A stretch of DNA of 64,000 nucleotides, taken from contig NC_080044.1 of assembly GCF_012489685.1 (NCBI RefSeq), forward strand, positions 31,786,369-31,850,368. Reading direction: 5' to 3'. The notes beneath the pieces were generated by a model. It was not told the DNA's origin. It saw only the letters and a list, made by a program, of their open reading frames with translations, and searched no databases. This stretch comes from Lotus japonicus. Taxonomy: Eukaryota > Streptophyta > Magnoliopsida > Fabales > Fabaceae. Both the position numbers and the translations under genes were made by a program. Within the stretch, counting starts at the first letter, position 1. Every line of letters begins with the position of its first letter. Positions 46,701 to 57,979 of this stretch are shown piece by piece.

Positions 46701-47188
46701 ATTAAGCACAATGATTTATAAGATTTTACTACTTGAAAAATATATAAGATCCTAAGTGAGAATCGTCCAAGTAGAAAAGCTCCAAGAGAGATATTTATAG
46801 TCTTTTTCATAATATGTCATAAAAAATTAGAATATATATATATATAGTATATATTTATTTATGTTTAGATTATAATTTAGAAAAGCTCACACGAGGAAGA
46901 ACATTTTCCTTTAAATGATATTAAATCTAAACCACCCATTTATAATTATATACTCATGATTTGATACTCTCACATTTCACAATAATAGACTTCCTGATTG
47001 ATATATTTCATTGTTTATGTCCACAAAATATATAGAGAATTATATTTTTTTACACGGGATAAGTTGCTTTAATACAATTTTTTTTTTAATTTATATTAAT
47101 ATTTCAAAATCATACAATAATATATATTAATTTTTATTTAATCTTTTAATAGAACATTAACCGTGCAAAGCACGGGCTTAGATACTAG
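40779..47188 (+). mobile_element. Helitron-like element, 6.4 kb, with captured gene fragments
   Basis: Left end TCTATACTAGATACAAAGC begins with TC after A. The right end has a hairpin CCGTGC-AAA-GCACGG (47161-47175), then GCTTAGATA and CTAG followed by T. Both ends resemble those of the element at 18177-23982 (shared TCTATACTA start and TACTAGT end). No Rep/helicase ORF is visible, so it is non-autonomous. It carries an annexin fragment (43614-44407) and a leader-like CT-rich region (40800-41560). Other exon-like patches (for example 42180-42270, 42510-42610) were not identified. Its right end lies 226 bp from the nucleoredoxin stop codon. Confidence 0.8.
43614..44407 (+). pseudogene. Annexin gene fragment captured by the Helitron-like element
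   Basis: Two exon-like blocks with annexin similarity. The first, 43614-43748, reads [18 protein letters not shown] ... [16 protein letters not shown] and ends at a GT donor. The second, about 44196-44407, reads VWALDSAKRDAFLANEATE ... [37 protein letters not shown] and also ends at a GT donor. Annexins are Ca2+- and phospholipid-binding proteins with four repeats; only part of the first two repeats is present. A TGA sits just before TNEDL, in the GXGT turn of the Ca2+ site, another TGA lies after NEATER, and a few codons are missing before ACTRSS. It is therefore a dead fragment that kept its intron, pointing to capture at the DNA level. Confidence 0.88.
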
Positions 47189-47414
47189 TACAAAAACAAT
47201 ACATATGTAACAAGAGTTAAGAAGAAGAGCAACAGCAATTTTTGGCCTGGAAAATGGAAATCCATAAACACAATATTATCATTCCCATCACAATATCCAA
47301 TTACTAAAACAGTCTATAGTTATACAACTCACAAGGCAGTGCACTATAGAAAAGCCCTCAAATATGAGGTCACATGCTTATGATAAGTAATCACCAAAAT
47401 ATAAAAAGCAGATT
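47189..47414 (-). other. 3' flank of the nucleoredoxin gene
   Basis: Only 226 bp separate the Helitron end from the nucleoredoxin stop codon. This stretch must contain the 3' untranslated region unless the transcript ends inside the Helitron. Confidence 0.6.
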
Positions 47415-50190
47415 TCAGGCTTTAGAACAGACTTCTCCATCACAAACCCATCCATCTTTGGAAATTTCTTCTTCCTTGGTATCGTCACCCTTGCTTCCTT
47501 TGTCCACCGAAGCACATTTTGGATGTAGATCAAAGTCACACTCTTCACAGTAGTATGACCATATATGTCCCTCATCTCCACATTCATCGCAATAATAAAT
47601 CCTGCGGCGTGTCAACATGAGCTCATGTTCATGTGTTTCATGTATCACCTTCTCAGGCCACCCCTTTACAGTTTCTTCATTTCCAGCCTCAATTTCTTCT
47701 ATTCTCTCCTCAGTGAAAGGATAAGCATCTGCCCCATAAAGCGCAACCAAATCTCGAGCTTCTTTTGTGACAGTCCGGCCACTTGATCCAATGGCCACAA
47801 GCATGGGGATGCCAGATACCTTGAATTTGCGACTCAGGAGCGCCTTCCTTGAGTCACCAAATGGAAGTGCCAGCCATGGCATTCCCGCAAAGAATTCATC
47901 AAAGGAGGCTTGATCCCTGTCGCTTGAGATGAAAACGACTTCAAATGGATTGTCCTTTGCCTTGATCTTATGATATGCATCAATGAGTTTTGGAAGAAAT
48001 GCACGGCACGGAGGACACCAGTGGGCTGAGAAGTAGAGAAGGATGTTCTTCCCCTTTAATTCTGACACTGGAACCTGAAGTGAGAACAAATGTTTAACTT
48101 GTCAATATCACAGCTCAGAGAGAGAAGGAAATGAGAGAAAGAGGGATGATAAATTGCTAGAAACTAAACAAGGGATGATCACTCAGAAAAACATAATTTC
48201 AATTATGACATGTTTTACCTTCACGCCGTCTTTCCCAAGAACATAATCTTGATCCCCAGACACCAAAATCGACTCAAGGGTTTGAGCTGCTTCCTTGGCC
48301 TTCTCTATTTCAATGAGCTCAGCAAACTTTTCAGGAGTGAATGGAAATGCAGCAATCCCATGTTCCTCAATAGCCTCAACAACATTTGGATTAAGAGTCT
48401 TCCCATCTGGCCCAATAATAACCAAAGTGGGGAGGGTTGAGAGCTCAAAGTACCGAATTAGCTTCTCATTGCTTTTGTCCTTGAAAGGCAAGGATAACCA
48501 AGGTATGCTTTCTAATTCTTCCTTGAAGGATTCTTCATCATCATCTAGGGGTATCAGAACAACCTCAAAGTTCTCCCCCTTTGCCTTTAGCTTCTCATAA
48601 ACCTCCACAAGCTGTAGAGTGAAGTCACTGCATGATCTGTATGAAGCTGAACAAAAATACAGACCAACTGTCTTTCCCTCAAGCTCAGAGACAAGTAACT
48701 GCGTGTAGATGAAAGAAAAAAAAATTAAATATGGAGATGAACAATATGTTCAGTGGAACGCGAACAGACATTATTAAGTGAATGAAGTATGAAACTACTC
48801 TCTCATACAAGGTGAAGTTACTAGCTTACTTTCTTTCCATCAGCTGATATCACAAAGTCACGGGAATGAGAGACCAAGATAGATCTCAAGGTCTGATTTC
48901 TCTTAGCTTCCTCTTCTTGATCTTTCAACTCTTGGATCCTTGCTAAAGTAAAAGGGTATCCATCAACTCCATATTCACGGATAGTCTCAACTCCATCTTC
49001 AGTGATAACTTTCCCAGATTCATCAAGTAATGCAAGATGGGGAATCCCCCTCACATGGAACAATTCATCAAGGTGATTGCGCATCTCTGAATCAGAAAAT
49101 GGGATAGCCAGCCATGGCATCTTGGAAAAGTAGCTCTTAAATGACTCATCATCTTCATCAGCCGTGACAAAAATGACCTCAAAGTCACCTTTCTGAGAGA
49201 CTTCATTGTATACCTCCACCAAAGTTGGGGTAAAACTTCGACACGGGCCGCACCAGGATGCTGAAAAATATAAACCAAGTTTCTTTCCCTTCAAGCTGTC
49301 AATTTTGACCTGTGAATTTCAAAATATAAGAAAAGGCACACCAATGTTCCATCAGTATGAGCACGAAATGGATTCTTCCTACGATAAAACTACTACCATT
49401 TCTAACAACTGATATGAGCAGCAATGCAAAAACATCCAATAACACTACATTCAACCACTGACAAACTTCGGTCACAGTTAGTTCATTGGAATAACTTACT
49501 GGATCAAAGAGGAATCACCAATGCTTTTATCATATTTTCATATGATCAAGAATGGAATGACTAATGAAAAAATTACAACTCTATTCAACAAAACCCTCTT
49601 TTTTCTTCTTATTTTTCGCATTTGAAATTTCTGCCCCCACACCGTCGTTGCATATAAAGGATTCAATTCAATTTAACCCGAGTCACTGCTTTGTTGATTC
49701 AGCAGCCTATCTCACTCCAAACTAGCACTTACCTACAGATGCCTTGAATTTAAACTGATTTCATTGCAATCATAACTTTCTTATCATCAGAAACAAAATC
49801 TAAAATAAATCAACAACATCTACTAAGAGACAGTAGACAGTAGACAAAGGTTCCATATAAATGAAGTGATTACATGAATTATTATTTACACCAGAACTCA
49901 CTACCAAACTCAATAAAGAAATTAACAGAACCACTAAGATAATTTGGTAACTAACCAACAAACAACTAATCGTAACTGATTCTAAGAACATGAAACTGAG
50001 AGAAATTTCAGTATCAAAAGCAAAGCTAGCCATGAAAGATTCATTCCCAAAAGAGGGAAAAATCAACAAACTAGAGTCTTATGAAGCAGAAAATCGGGTG
50101 AATTGGTACCTGATCGCCGTTGTTCCGAAGAAGAAAATCTTTGTCGGGAGAGGAGAGAAGGGAAAGAACATCGTGGGTGACATCTGCCAT
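47415..50190 (-). CDS. NRX1: Nucleoredoxin 1-like protein, 4 exons, complete
   Basis: Thioredoxin-fold oxidoreductase; in Arabidopsis NRX1 protects catalase and other antioxidant enzymes by reducing disulfides. Exons: 50190-50110, 49309-48830, 48698-48219, 48074-47415; 1701 nt, 566 residues, close to the 578 of Arabidopsis NRX1. Start [12 protein letters not shown] is typical. Three thioredoxin-like domains follow: domain 1 with active-site WCGPC at about residues 46-50, domain 2 with a degenerate site (SYRSC in place of WCxxC), domain 3 with WCPPC at about 366-370. A DC1-like Cys/His tail ([28 protein letters not shown]) closes the protein. Exons 2 and 3 are both exactly 480 nt, which fits domain duplication. 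No signal peptide, so cytosol or nucleus. A MULE lies about 125 bp upstream of the ATG and a Helitron-like element just behind the stop. Confidence 0.95.
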
Positions 50191-50394
50191 GTTGTTAGTC
50201 ACAGCCAGAAAGCGAATGCAAGAGCAAAAGGGAATAAACCAGAGACAGCTTTGAAGAACACTAGCAAAGAGGAGTACTACTTATAGTAGTTGTTTGTAGC
50301 GTTGGAATTTCCCCCCACCTTTCGGGAATTGGGTTTAACACCCCAGCCCTTAGGCTTCCCGCCCCACTTAAAGTGGGGAAATTACCGGAAACCC

Positions 50395-50890
50395 TCAGGA
50401 TTAATATCGGTAAATGATTTTCCGATACGTATCGGTTTATCATTTACCGATTCGTATTGATATAACAGCATCAGATAGGTTTTGAAACATAATTTTCAAA
50501 ACCCATTTCCCTCCCCAAATCACTCCCTCTTCAAATCTCTCCCAAACTTGCGTTCGGTCCCATCATCATCAAAGCTTCCTCAAAGCTCCGGAACTCCCAT
50601 TCCATTACATTCAAAAGGTAAGTTCCATTTTTATTGATTCTCTCACATTGATTGATGATTAGAGGTAGTTGATGGATTATTAGGTGAATGTTGAACACTA
50701 GGGTAGTTGATTATTGATTAGAGGTAGGTTTTATTGACTGAAATGGCATGAAACGGTCATAGGCACGAGTGGGTCGTTTCCAGTTCTGGTTTCTGGGTTA
50801 CTGTAAAATCGGAAAAACATTTTCCGATTCTGTAATGGAAAATGTTTTTCCGATTCTGTAATGGGAAAACATTTCCCGATTCTAAACCAG
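50395..50890. repeat. Left subterminal palindromes of the MULE
   Basis: Palindromic words at 50408-50460 (ATCGGTAAATGATTTTCCGAT, then a run ending CATTTACCGATTCG) and at about 50810-50882 (three AATCGG/ATTTTCCGATTC units). They mirror the right subterminal repeats and could be transposase binding sites. Confidence 0.7.
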
Positions 50891-51218
50891 TTTAAGGCAG
50901 TTTTTTTAAGCCAGTTTTTTTTAGTTTTCCTCCATCTATTGGGCTGAATATTTTGTACAAATTTTCAAATATTTTAGTGTCATGACACTGGGAAAGGGTG
51001 TTGATGGTATCGGCTTATTAGAACTAGGGAACTTCCTTAATGTTGCATTTTAGTTATCTAGATTGACAAATTAGAAAGGGTGTTGATGCTATATGAGAGA
51101 TGTTTGTTTCTATATGAGAGATGTTTGTTGCTATATGAGAGATGTTTGTACAAGTTGTAACTGTTAAAGTTGTTCAAGTTGTAATTTGATGTTAAATTTG
51201 TTTGCTTTTCATAGGAGA

Positions 51219-53524
51219 ATGAAGGGCGGGAGGAAGAGGTCTCGATCTTCTACAGTCGATGATGCAGAGGATCGCCACGAGCGCTTGCATGCTTCTACGC
51301 GGCGCGGCGACCATCGAGCAGCTAGTCAGGCGGTTGAGGCTTCGGCCCCGTCTCCGTCTCCGTCTGCTACTCCGGCCGGGGCTCCGTCTCCGTGTCCGTC
51401 TGCTACACCTCCGTCAGGTGGTCCATCTACTACAGCTCCGTCAGGTACTCCGGCTGAGCCTCAGCCTCATCCTACTCCGGTCTCTCCGATGGTTGAGTTA
51501 CCTCTTGAGGAGACATCTGGCGAGCAGTCTTCTTCGGAGCCCAATGGCGAGGAGTCTGCTTCTGAGACTGCTTCTGAGACTGCTTCTGAGGCCAGTGGTG
51601 AGGAGGAGGAGCCTCTTATTCTCCAGGAGGAGATTGATGCTGCTGATGTTGTGCCAGATGTGGTGGCAGAGGGCGGCGCGGATGACGACCTCATCCAGAG
51701 GGTGGCACCGTTTCCCGGGGGGCCTGAGGATCTGTCGCTTCTTGCGCATTATCCTGACCACAAGGCTCCTTGGACGTGGCAGGCACTTCTTCGCACAGAC
51801 CCGCGGTACGTGGACCGTCGGACATTGAGGGTGGCCACTGTTGGGGGGAAGGTATGGAACCTCCCCTGTGATGGCGATTCAGAGGCCCACACAGCTGTGC
51901 GACAGCTGCTGCAGCAGACGGGTTTGTATCACCTGCCTTGGTGCGGGTTACCGGAGACAGACCCAGCTGTCGTACTGGCCCTTGTTGAGAGATGGCATGA
52001 GGAGACGAGTAGCTTCCACATGCCGTTCGGGGAGATGACTATCACCCTGGACGATGTGTCAGCTATTCTCCATCTTCCCACAGGGTCGAGGTTCTACACT
52101 CCGGGCAGAGGGGAGCGAGACGAGGTTGCAGCGCTCTGCGCCCAGCTCCTGGGAGGATCTGTTGCTGCTTATCTGGCTGAGTTTGAGGCGGCGGGTGGCC
52201 AGAACATTCGGTTCATTACTTTGAAGACCATGTACACGTCTGCTATGGATGGTATGTCTTAATAATTACTTTATTAAGTTGTATTTATTTTTAGAGTATT
52301 ATTAATAACTGTTAACTTAATTCATTTCATTGTAGGGGGACGCTATGAGGATGCTGCTAGGATCTGGCTGGTGAACCAGCTTGGTGCCACCCTCTTTGCC
52401 AGCAAGAGTGGTGGTTACCACACTACTATCTACTGGATCGGGATGCTTGAGGACCTCGGTCGCGTGTCGGAGTACGCGTGGGGTGCGATTGCGCTGGCTT
52501 CGTTGTACGAACAGCTGAGTCGTGCTTCCCGCAGGAAGACAGCGCAGATCGGTGGGTTCACCTCCCTCGTGCTGTCATGGGCGTATGAGTACATATCCAG
52601 CAGCGTCATTATCAGGACGGAGGTCCCCGGCTACACACAGGACCAGCCTAGGGCGCAGCGGTGGTCCACGTCTCGGATCGCGCATTCCGGACTCGATGAG
52701 AGACGGGTCATGCTCGATGAGCTTACAGTGGATGATATCACATGGACCCCTTTTGAGGACCATCGAGATGTTCGACCGCGGGATCCCAGGGCCCTCTATT
52801 CCGGCTACATCCGGACACCTTACGGCCGGTCTGTGAGCCTACATCTACCAGAGCGGGTTATGCGCCAGTTTGGCTTCATACAGGACATCCCTCGACACCC
52901 CTCTGAGATCCAGACGACGGGGTCCCTTGCTGAGACCGCAGATGCTGCCTATGCTGAGTTTGAGCCGCACCTCCGCTCTCAGGGGATACCTGCTACATAT
53001 CCGGGAGAGGCGGTGGAGGGTTACATGAGGTGGTATAGCAGAGTGTCACATGTGTTCATCATCCCTGAGGATAGGAGGGAGGAGCTTAGTGCCGTGGTAA
53101 GTTTGGATTCTAAACTTGTATATTATTTTTATTCATTCAATTGTGATTTTTGTTAATGAAATTATTTTTGTATATTATTTTTATGCAGTCTGCCATACGT
53201 AGGGGTGTGGAGTTGTTGGAGCAGTCCCTGGAGGTGCCAGGTGCTTATGCTCCAGGGACACAGCCCCGGATCCTCACGGAGAGGGCGCTCGATCTCTTTC
53301 GACGGAGTTCCTTCGTTGGTACCCAGGGAGTTGCCTTTTCTGCTATTCGAGGAGCCGCAGCTGCGGGAGGCAGAGCTCGTGGAGGCAGAGCTCGTGGAGG
53401 CAGACCCCGTGGAGGCGGAGCTCGTGGAGGCAGAGCTCGTGGAGAGGGTGATCCTGGAGAGGGTGTTCGTGGAGGTCGAGCTCGTGGACCCAGAGGTCGC
53501 AGGGGGCGGGGTCGGGGAGAGTGA
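51219..53524 (+). CDS. Plant mobile domain (MAIN-like) protein with Arg-Gly-rich tail
   Basis: Coding exons 51219-52251, 52336-53096, 53189-53524; 2130 nt, 709 residues, no stops. A leader intron is likely (donor AAAAG-GTAAG at 50617, acceptor TTCATAG before 51215), putting the ATG four bases into exon 2. N-terminus: KGGRKRSRSS basic patch, then a Ser/Pro/Thr-rich and acidic region. From about residue 165 comes a plant mobile domain (LLAHYPDHKAPWTW ... LPWCGLPETDPAVVLALVERWHEETSSFHMPFGEMTITLDDVSAILHLP, the last part typical of PMD-C; then TIYWIGMLEDLGRVSEYAWGA.ALA.LY). The C-terminus is a run of GGRARGG units. Domesticated PMD proteins MAIN and MAIL1 act in genome stability and transposon silencing in Arabidopsis; the role in a MULE is unknown. 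It converges with the HROB-like gene, 244 bp stop to stop. Confidence 0.9.
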
Positions 53525-53768
53525 TTTTATTACACTTGTTATGTGGGATCCATTATTATGTATATGTTAGGACTTTTTATGTTATGTTATGACTCTTTCC
53601 TCGTTTTATTTGCATGTGTTATATTTTTAGTCTTAATATTATGACTCTTATAATGAAAAAAACAGAAACAACGACAACATATAAATAATTCAAAGCATGT
53701 AGTAATCCATGACAATAAGTTAAACGGTTACACAACCAAATTAAACATAAGCAACACCGAAAACAAAA

Positions 53769-54527
53769 TTATTCCTCTGTGATATCGATGAAGTCATGGG
53801 GTCCGCAATCTTTTGGGAATACCTTCACTAGGTTGGGCAATGTTATATTAAGATAACAAACAGTTCCTCTAGGTGCAAACACAGCAACCTGCAAGTGAAA
53901 TGTATACTTTAATTAAACCATGCTTAACTGTCCAAAAAATGAAGCAAGTTTCATGTTTAGGTTTCAGACCTTTTGGAGAACGAGAACAGATCCAACAGTT
54001 ATGTCATTCGCAAATTCACTGTGAGTAAATGCCTTGCGGTGGATGCTAGCATCAACGGCACCCGTGGGGTCCTAAATTTTTGAAATCGTTTGAGAAGTAA
54101 ATTAGAACGGTTAGTCAAGGGGGACAAAAAACAAGGCCTTACAAAACCCAAACTCAAGACATACCTTGAGGGTAACTTTCGCATCTCCAAATCCATTGGG
54201 AGTGCAAGATTTGATAACAGCAACAACATTCTCCACCCTCTCAACGTTCGCTGTCAGAGAGCCCAGCGGAGTGGCTATTCCCCACTCTTGCAGGGCTGAT
54301 AGCCAAGCATGTGAGTTGAAATCAGGATCGGTTTCGGTTGATCCATGATCTAGCACACGCCTCACGATTTCCTGGGTCGGAATGAGTGGTGTGTTCGGGG
54401 TGGATCTACGGGCATACATGGCAGCCTGGATGGCGCCAGCCGGGCCAGGAATGAGAGGACGAGAGCTGCCAGAGTTGTTGCTTTGACCTTTGCAATGGCG
54501 GAGGAATGGATTTGGGTCTTGTTCCAT
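53769..54527 (-). CDS. HROB-like OB-fold protein encoded in the MULE
   Basis: Exons 54527-54165, 54071-53970, 53888-53769; 585 nt, 194 residues, no stops, all junctions in phase. The N-terminal 65 residues are Ser/Pro-rich (SSRPLIPGPAGAIQAAM). Then comes a region ending VENVVAVIKSCTPNGFGDAKVTLKDPTG, followed by ASIHRKAF, GSVLVLQKVAVFAP and YLNITLPNLVKVFP. This pattern (DPTG, H.K, G.VL.L..V.VF.P, YLN.T..NL) matches the OB-fold domain of HROB, the factor that brings the MCM8-MCM9 helicase to recombination sites. Here the protein is little more than the OB fold plus a short leader. OB folds bind single-stranded DNA or proteins, so a role in transposon excision repair or replication-linked copying is possible but is inference. 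It lies downstream of the transposase gene on the same strand. Confidence 0.82.
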
Positions 54528-54929
54528 TGTGTAGAATGAGGAGTAAGAAGAAGAGTCAAGACACAATAGACAGGAAGATGAGGAATGAAGAGTGAGAAGA
54601 AGAGGCAAGACACAACATAGATTTATAGCTCAGGAGTGCGGTCAAAACATTTAAGGTGTACTGGTGGATGGTAGAAGAGTGGTTGGGGCTGGTGGTTGAG
54701 AGTAATGTCAGGGTTGGTGGTGGAGGGTAATGAAAATGAAAATGACAAGAGTACATCAAATTAACATTACCAAAAGTACATCAAATTAACATTACCAAAA
54801 GTACACGCATGAACCTGCCAATCTACGATGATGTCTAGGTTTTCATCATTAACAACAACCTGTGATAAGGGCCACATTCTACCAAATTACAGAGAGTTTA
54901 CAAATTAATATTACACAATACAAGAACAT

Positions 54930-57900
54930 TCAATCTGTGGTGATGTCCACATAGTCCGCATGACCACTAAAAGCACCAAGCCAAGCATGGAATTGTGCAT
55001 CATACATGTCTAAACGTGGACGATATAGGTTCCTCCAGTATTTGGAGGCAAGATCAGCGTGCCAATCCCACTGGGGAGCAATAGTCGGCATAGGATGTCC
55101 AGCAGTTAATTGGAGCTGCATTTTAGAGAATAACCATAAAATTAGATAACTTCCACATACAAAAATTAATCGACAAGCTAGTAGGCAACTAAAATATTAG
55201 TGTATTTGGTCAAAATATACCTGTACCCAGTGATTTATCACATGTCCAATAGCTATAACAGAATGCTCATCTCGTGGGCCGGCTCCTATCAGTGGAAAGT
55301 ATGTGTTACAACCCATAGAGGATAAGGATACGAGAACCAATTGGTACTTTGTGGCAACAAGGTATCCCATCTCTGGCAGTTGAAACCATTTGTCAGGGGT
55401 GGCCGGGTCACCAATAGGAAGAGTGAGACGATTATGTAAGGCATTAACAACATCTGTGCCCCACATCCTATTATACATTAACACATTGGTCTCAAGTTCT
55501 TGTATCAATGTAGCCCTAACCCAAGGCCAACCGTCCTGACCGGCGGAATGCCCCATTAATGCAGCAATGGATCTATAGCCACAGTTACCATCATCCTCAA
55601 CATCTGTAATTGTGCCAATATATGGATGGAGAAAGGCTGGAAAGTTACACATGAAATGGCTTGTATCAGACTTCTTCACACGCTTCTTCCTCTTTGCTGG
55701 TTGTGAAGACTTCTTTTCCTCTTTAATCTTCTTGTCAGTAAGTTCAAACGCTGAAGGATCACGAGTCAAGGATCCTATTGCTCGACCCTTGGGTTGTTTG
55801 CTCTCCTTCAACTTAGGAGTGCGGTTGGACTTTATCCGAAGCTCAGGAGTACATAGTGTACTCCTTTCAGGACAATATATCGCTTGAAGCTTCCTCCTTA
55901 CCATACTCTGCCCTCCAGTATCCAAAGAATGGAAATAACGTGTCAGTGCCTCAACTTCTGGGTGCATCTCTCCATGGTTTAGTCCGCAAATATCTGAGCT
56001 GCCAGTATCTACAACAGGTACATGCTCCCAACTTAGGCTCTTCCAGAATGGATGAATGGCCTCGTACGGAATCCTCTCATAATCTGCAAGTTCACAGACA
56101 TGTTACATTGAATCACAAATATAAATAATTGGAAGTAGTTGAGAGGAGAGTGGTTGACCGGTAACCTGCAAGTTGACAACCGCAAGGTAGTCCATGAGTC
56201 TCTCTCAATAAGCAATCGCATCTGCCACCGGAGGCTCGCATTCTTGTCAGTTCAGCATCAATGAGTTTCAGGCATTTGATTGACACAAATCCCCTAATAT
56301 TTGTGTAGAAAGGGGTCTTGAAAAGGTGATCAATTTTATTCATACTGCGCTCAAACGATGCTACTATCTCAGTGTGGCGATTGGTGGTCAAACTATGCGA
56401 CGCATCCCATGATGTGGCCAGGTCACCCTTACTGTTCCGCAACATCAACTTCAAGCTGGCATGTGCACCTTCAGCCCTGCAAACCAACAACGCACATGTA
56501 AGAATTAATACTGTAATAATCTATGAAATGAAATACATATAACAAGTCATAACATAATTTTTGTACCTGTTACTTGTTGTTGTTCCAAAATGCATCACAT
56601 GATTTGTCCATGCCTTGGCAAATTTCTGCTTGTGGACCAACCATGTAGTAGAACAATAAGTGGCAAATTTCAACTTGTGTTTATGCTTGCACATGTTAAA
56701 CAATTCAATCCAATGAGCTTCAAATTCTGGAACTGTTGGAGCATCTACCAATTCGGCCCACTTGTCCATAACCTCTTGAGCAAAATCATCCGTGCCAACA
56801 TACTCTTTGCACTTTGCCAAAACACACTTGTTGATGTGCCACAAGCATAGTAAATGGGTGGTGGTGGGAAGGCTTTGTGAAGCAGCACTCAATAAAGCAA
56901 GATCTCTGTCCGTCACAATCACTCTAGGCAACCTGGATTGGTCGGAAATCAGAGACTTCATACACTCCAATGCCCAAATGTAGTCCTCTGTGGTCTCACT
57001 GCCAATGTAACAGAATGCTATTGAGTATGTTTTATCCGTGGAGGTCAGGCCAACAATCTCGAGCAAGGGTAGTTTGTATTTGCTGGTCTTGTATGTGCAA
57101 TCCATGATCACTACATATGGGAATGTGTTGAAAAGTTTGACGGCATTCGGATGAGCCCAAAATATATCTCTAATCACTTCCGATCCGGGTTCATTTCGTT
57201 CGAAGTGAACATACTTCTCACCGTCCAACTTCTTCAACAAGTATTGTATCTCTGTCAGTGACCCACGAACGGATTGTCTGAACCGCTTGCAAACACCATA
57301 AATTTGTTGGATGGTAGTCAAGTTTGAAGGATCTTTTTCCTTCAAGGACGCCAACATCTTTCTAGGTGGAACCCAAGTCTTAGCCTGATTTATCACGTCC
57401 TCCTTCGCCTCACTATTCAGTCTACCAGCGTAATTGTGGCCAACTAGTGACTCAGCTGCGAGATGGATGTGTCTACCGTCCATCACCTTCAACCACCAAC
57501 CTTTATCATCTTTCGTACGTCGTCCTTTTAGCCTAAAAGGACAACCTGTCTTTTGTGTTGACGTTCCTTCAACAAGATCCGGTTCTCTGTAGGGAATATA
57601 CGCACCATGCTTCTCACACCCCAGAATGACATATTCTTTTCTTCCCTTCGCACCACTATCAGACTTTGTTGTCACCAAAACAAAATTATTTGCCATAGAA
57701 ATGTCGCGAACCCATTTCATAAGATCATCTTTCAAAGGGAAACGCTGTTTCAGGATAAACAAGGCATAAGGCATAAAACAAGGCATAAACAAAGCAAACA
57801 AAGCATGCAAAAATTTGTGCAATGAGTACCTGATCAGTATGATACAAATGAGAGACATCTATAGATATAATCGGAGGTTCAGCTAGTGATGGTTGCTCCT

Positions 57901-57970
57901 CTGGATTATCATTTTCCAATCCAGCAGCATGTATCAATTGTGATTCACCAAAGAAAAATGACTCTGTCAT
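54930..57970 (-). CDS. MURA transposase fused to an OTU-type cysteine protease
   Basis: Exons 57970-57830, 57744-56567, 56476-56166, 56083-55221, 55115-54930; 2679 nt, 892 residues, no stops, phases agree at every junction. Residues about 48-140 form a FAR1-like zinc-binding region (LGCEKHGAY ... TGCPFRLKG ... GRHIHLA). The MULE transposase core has D262 (VIMDCTYKT), D326 (VIVTDRDLALL), CLWHINKC and E442 in RAEGAHASLK, which spans the exon 2-3 junction. A SWIM zinc finger (CDCLLRETHGLPCGCQLADYERIPYE) crosses the exon 3-4 junction. A Lys-rich linker (SSQPAKRKKRVKKS, likely nuclear signal) leads to an OTU domain with DDGNCGYRSIA (Cys about 711) and His about 828 in NHWVQ. The enzyme would cut and paste DNA and may also remove ubiquitin. 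Both active sites look intact. Confidence 0.92.
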
Positions 57971-57979
57971 CCCTGGAAC

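Noticed and set aside
51259..51828. 189-codon RLRLRL-rich frame within the PMD gene
   Set aside because: Shadow frame of the Ser/Pro-rich part of the PMD protein.
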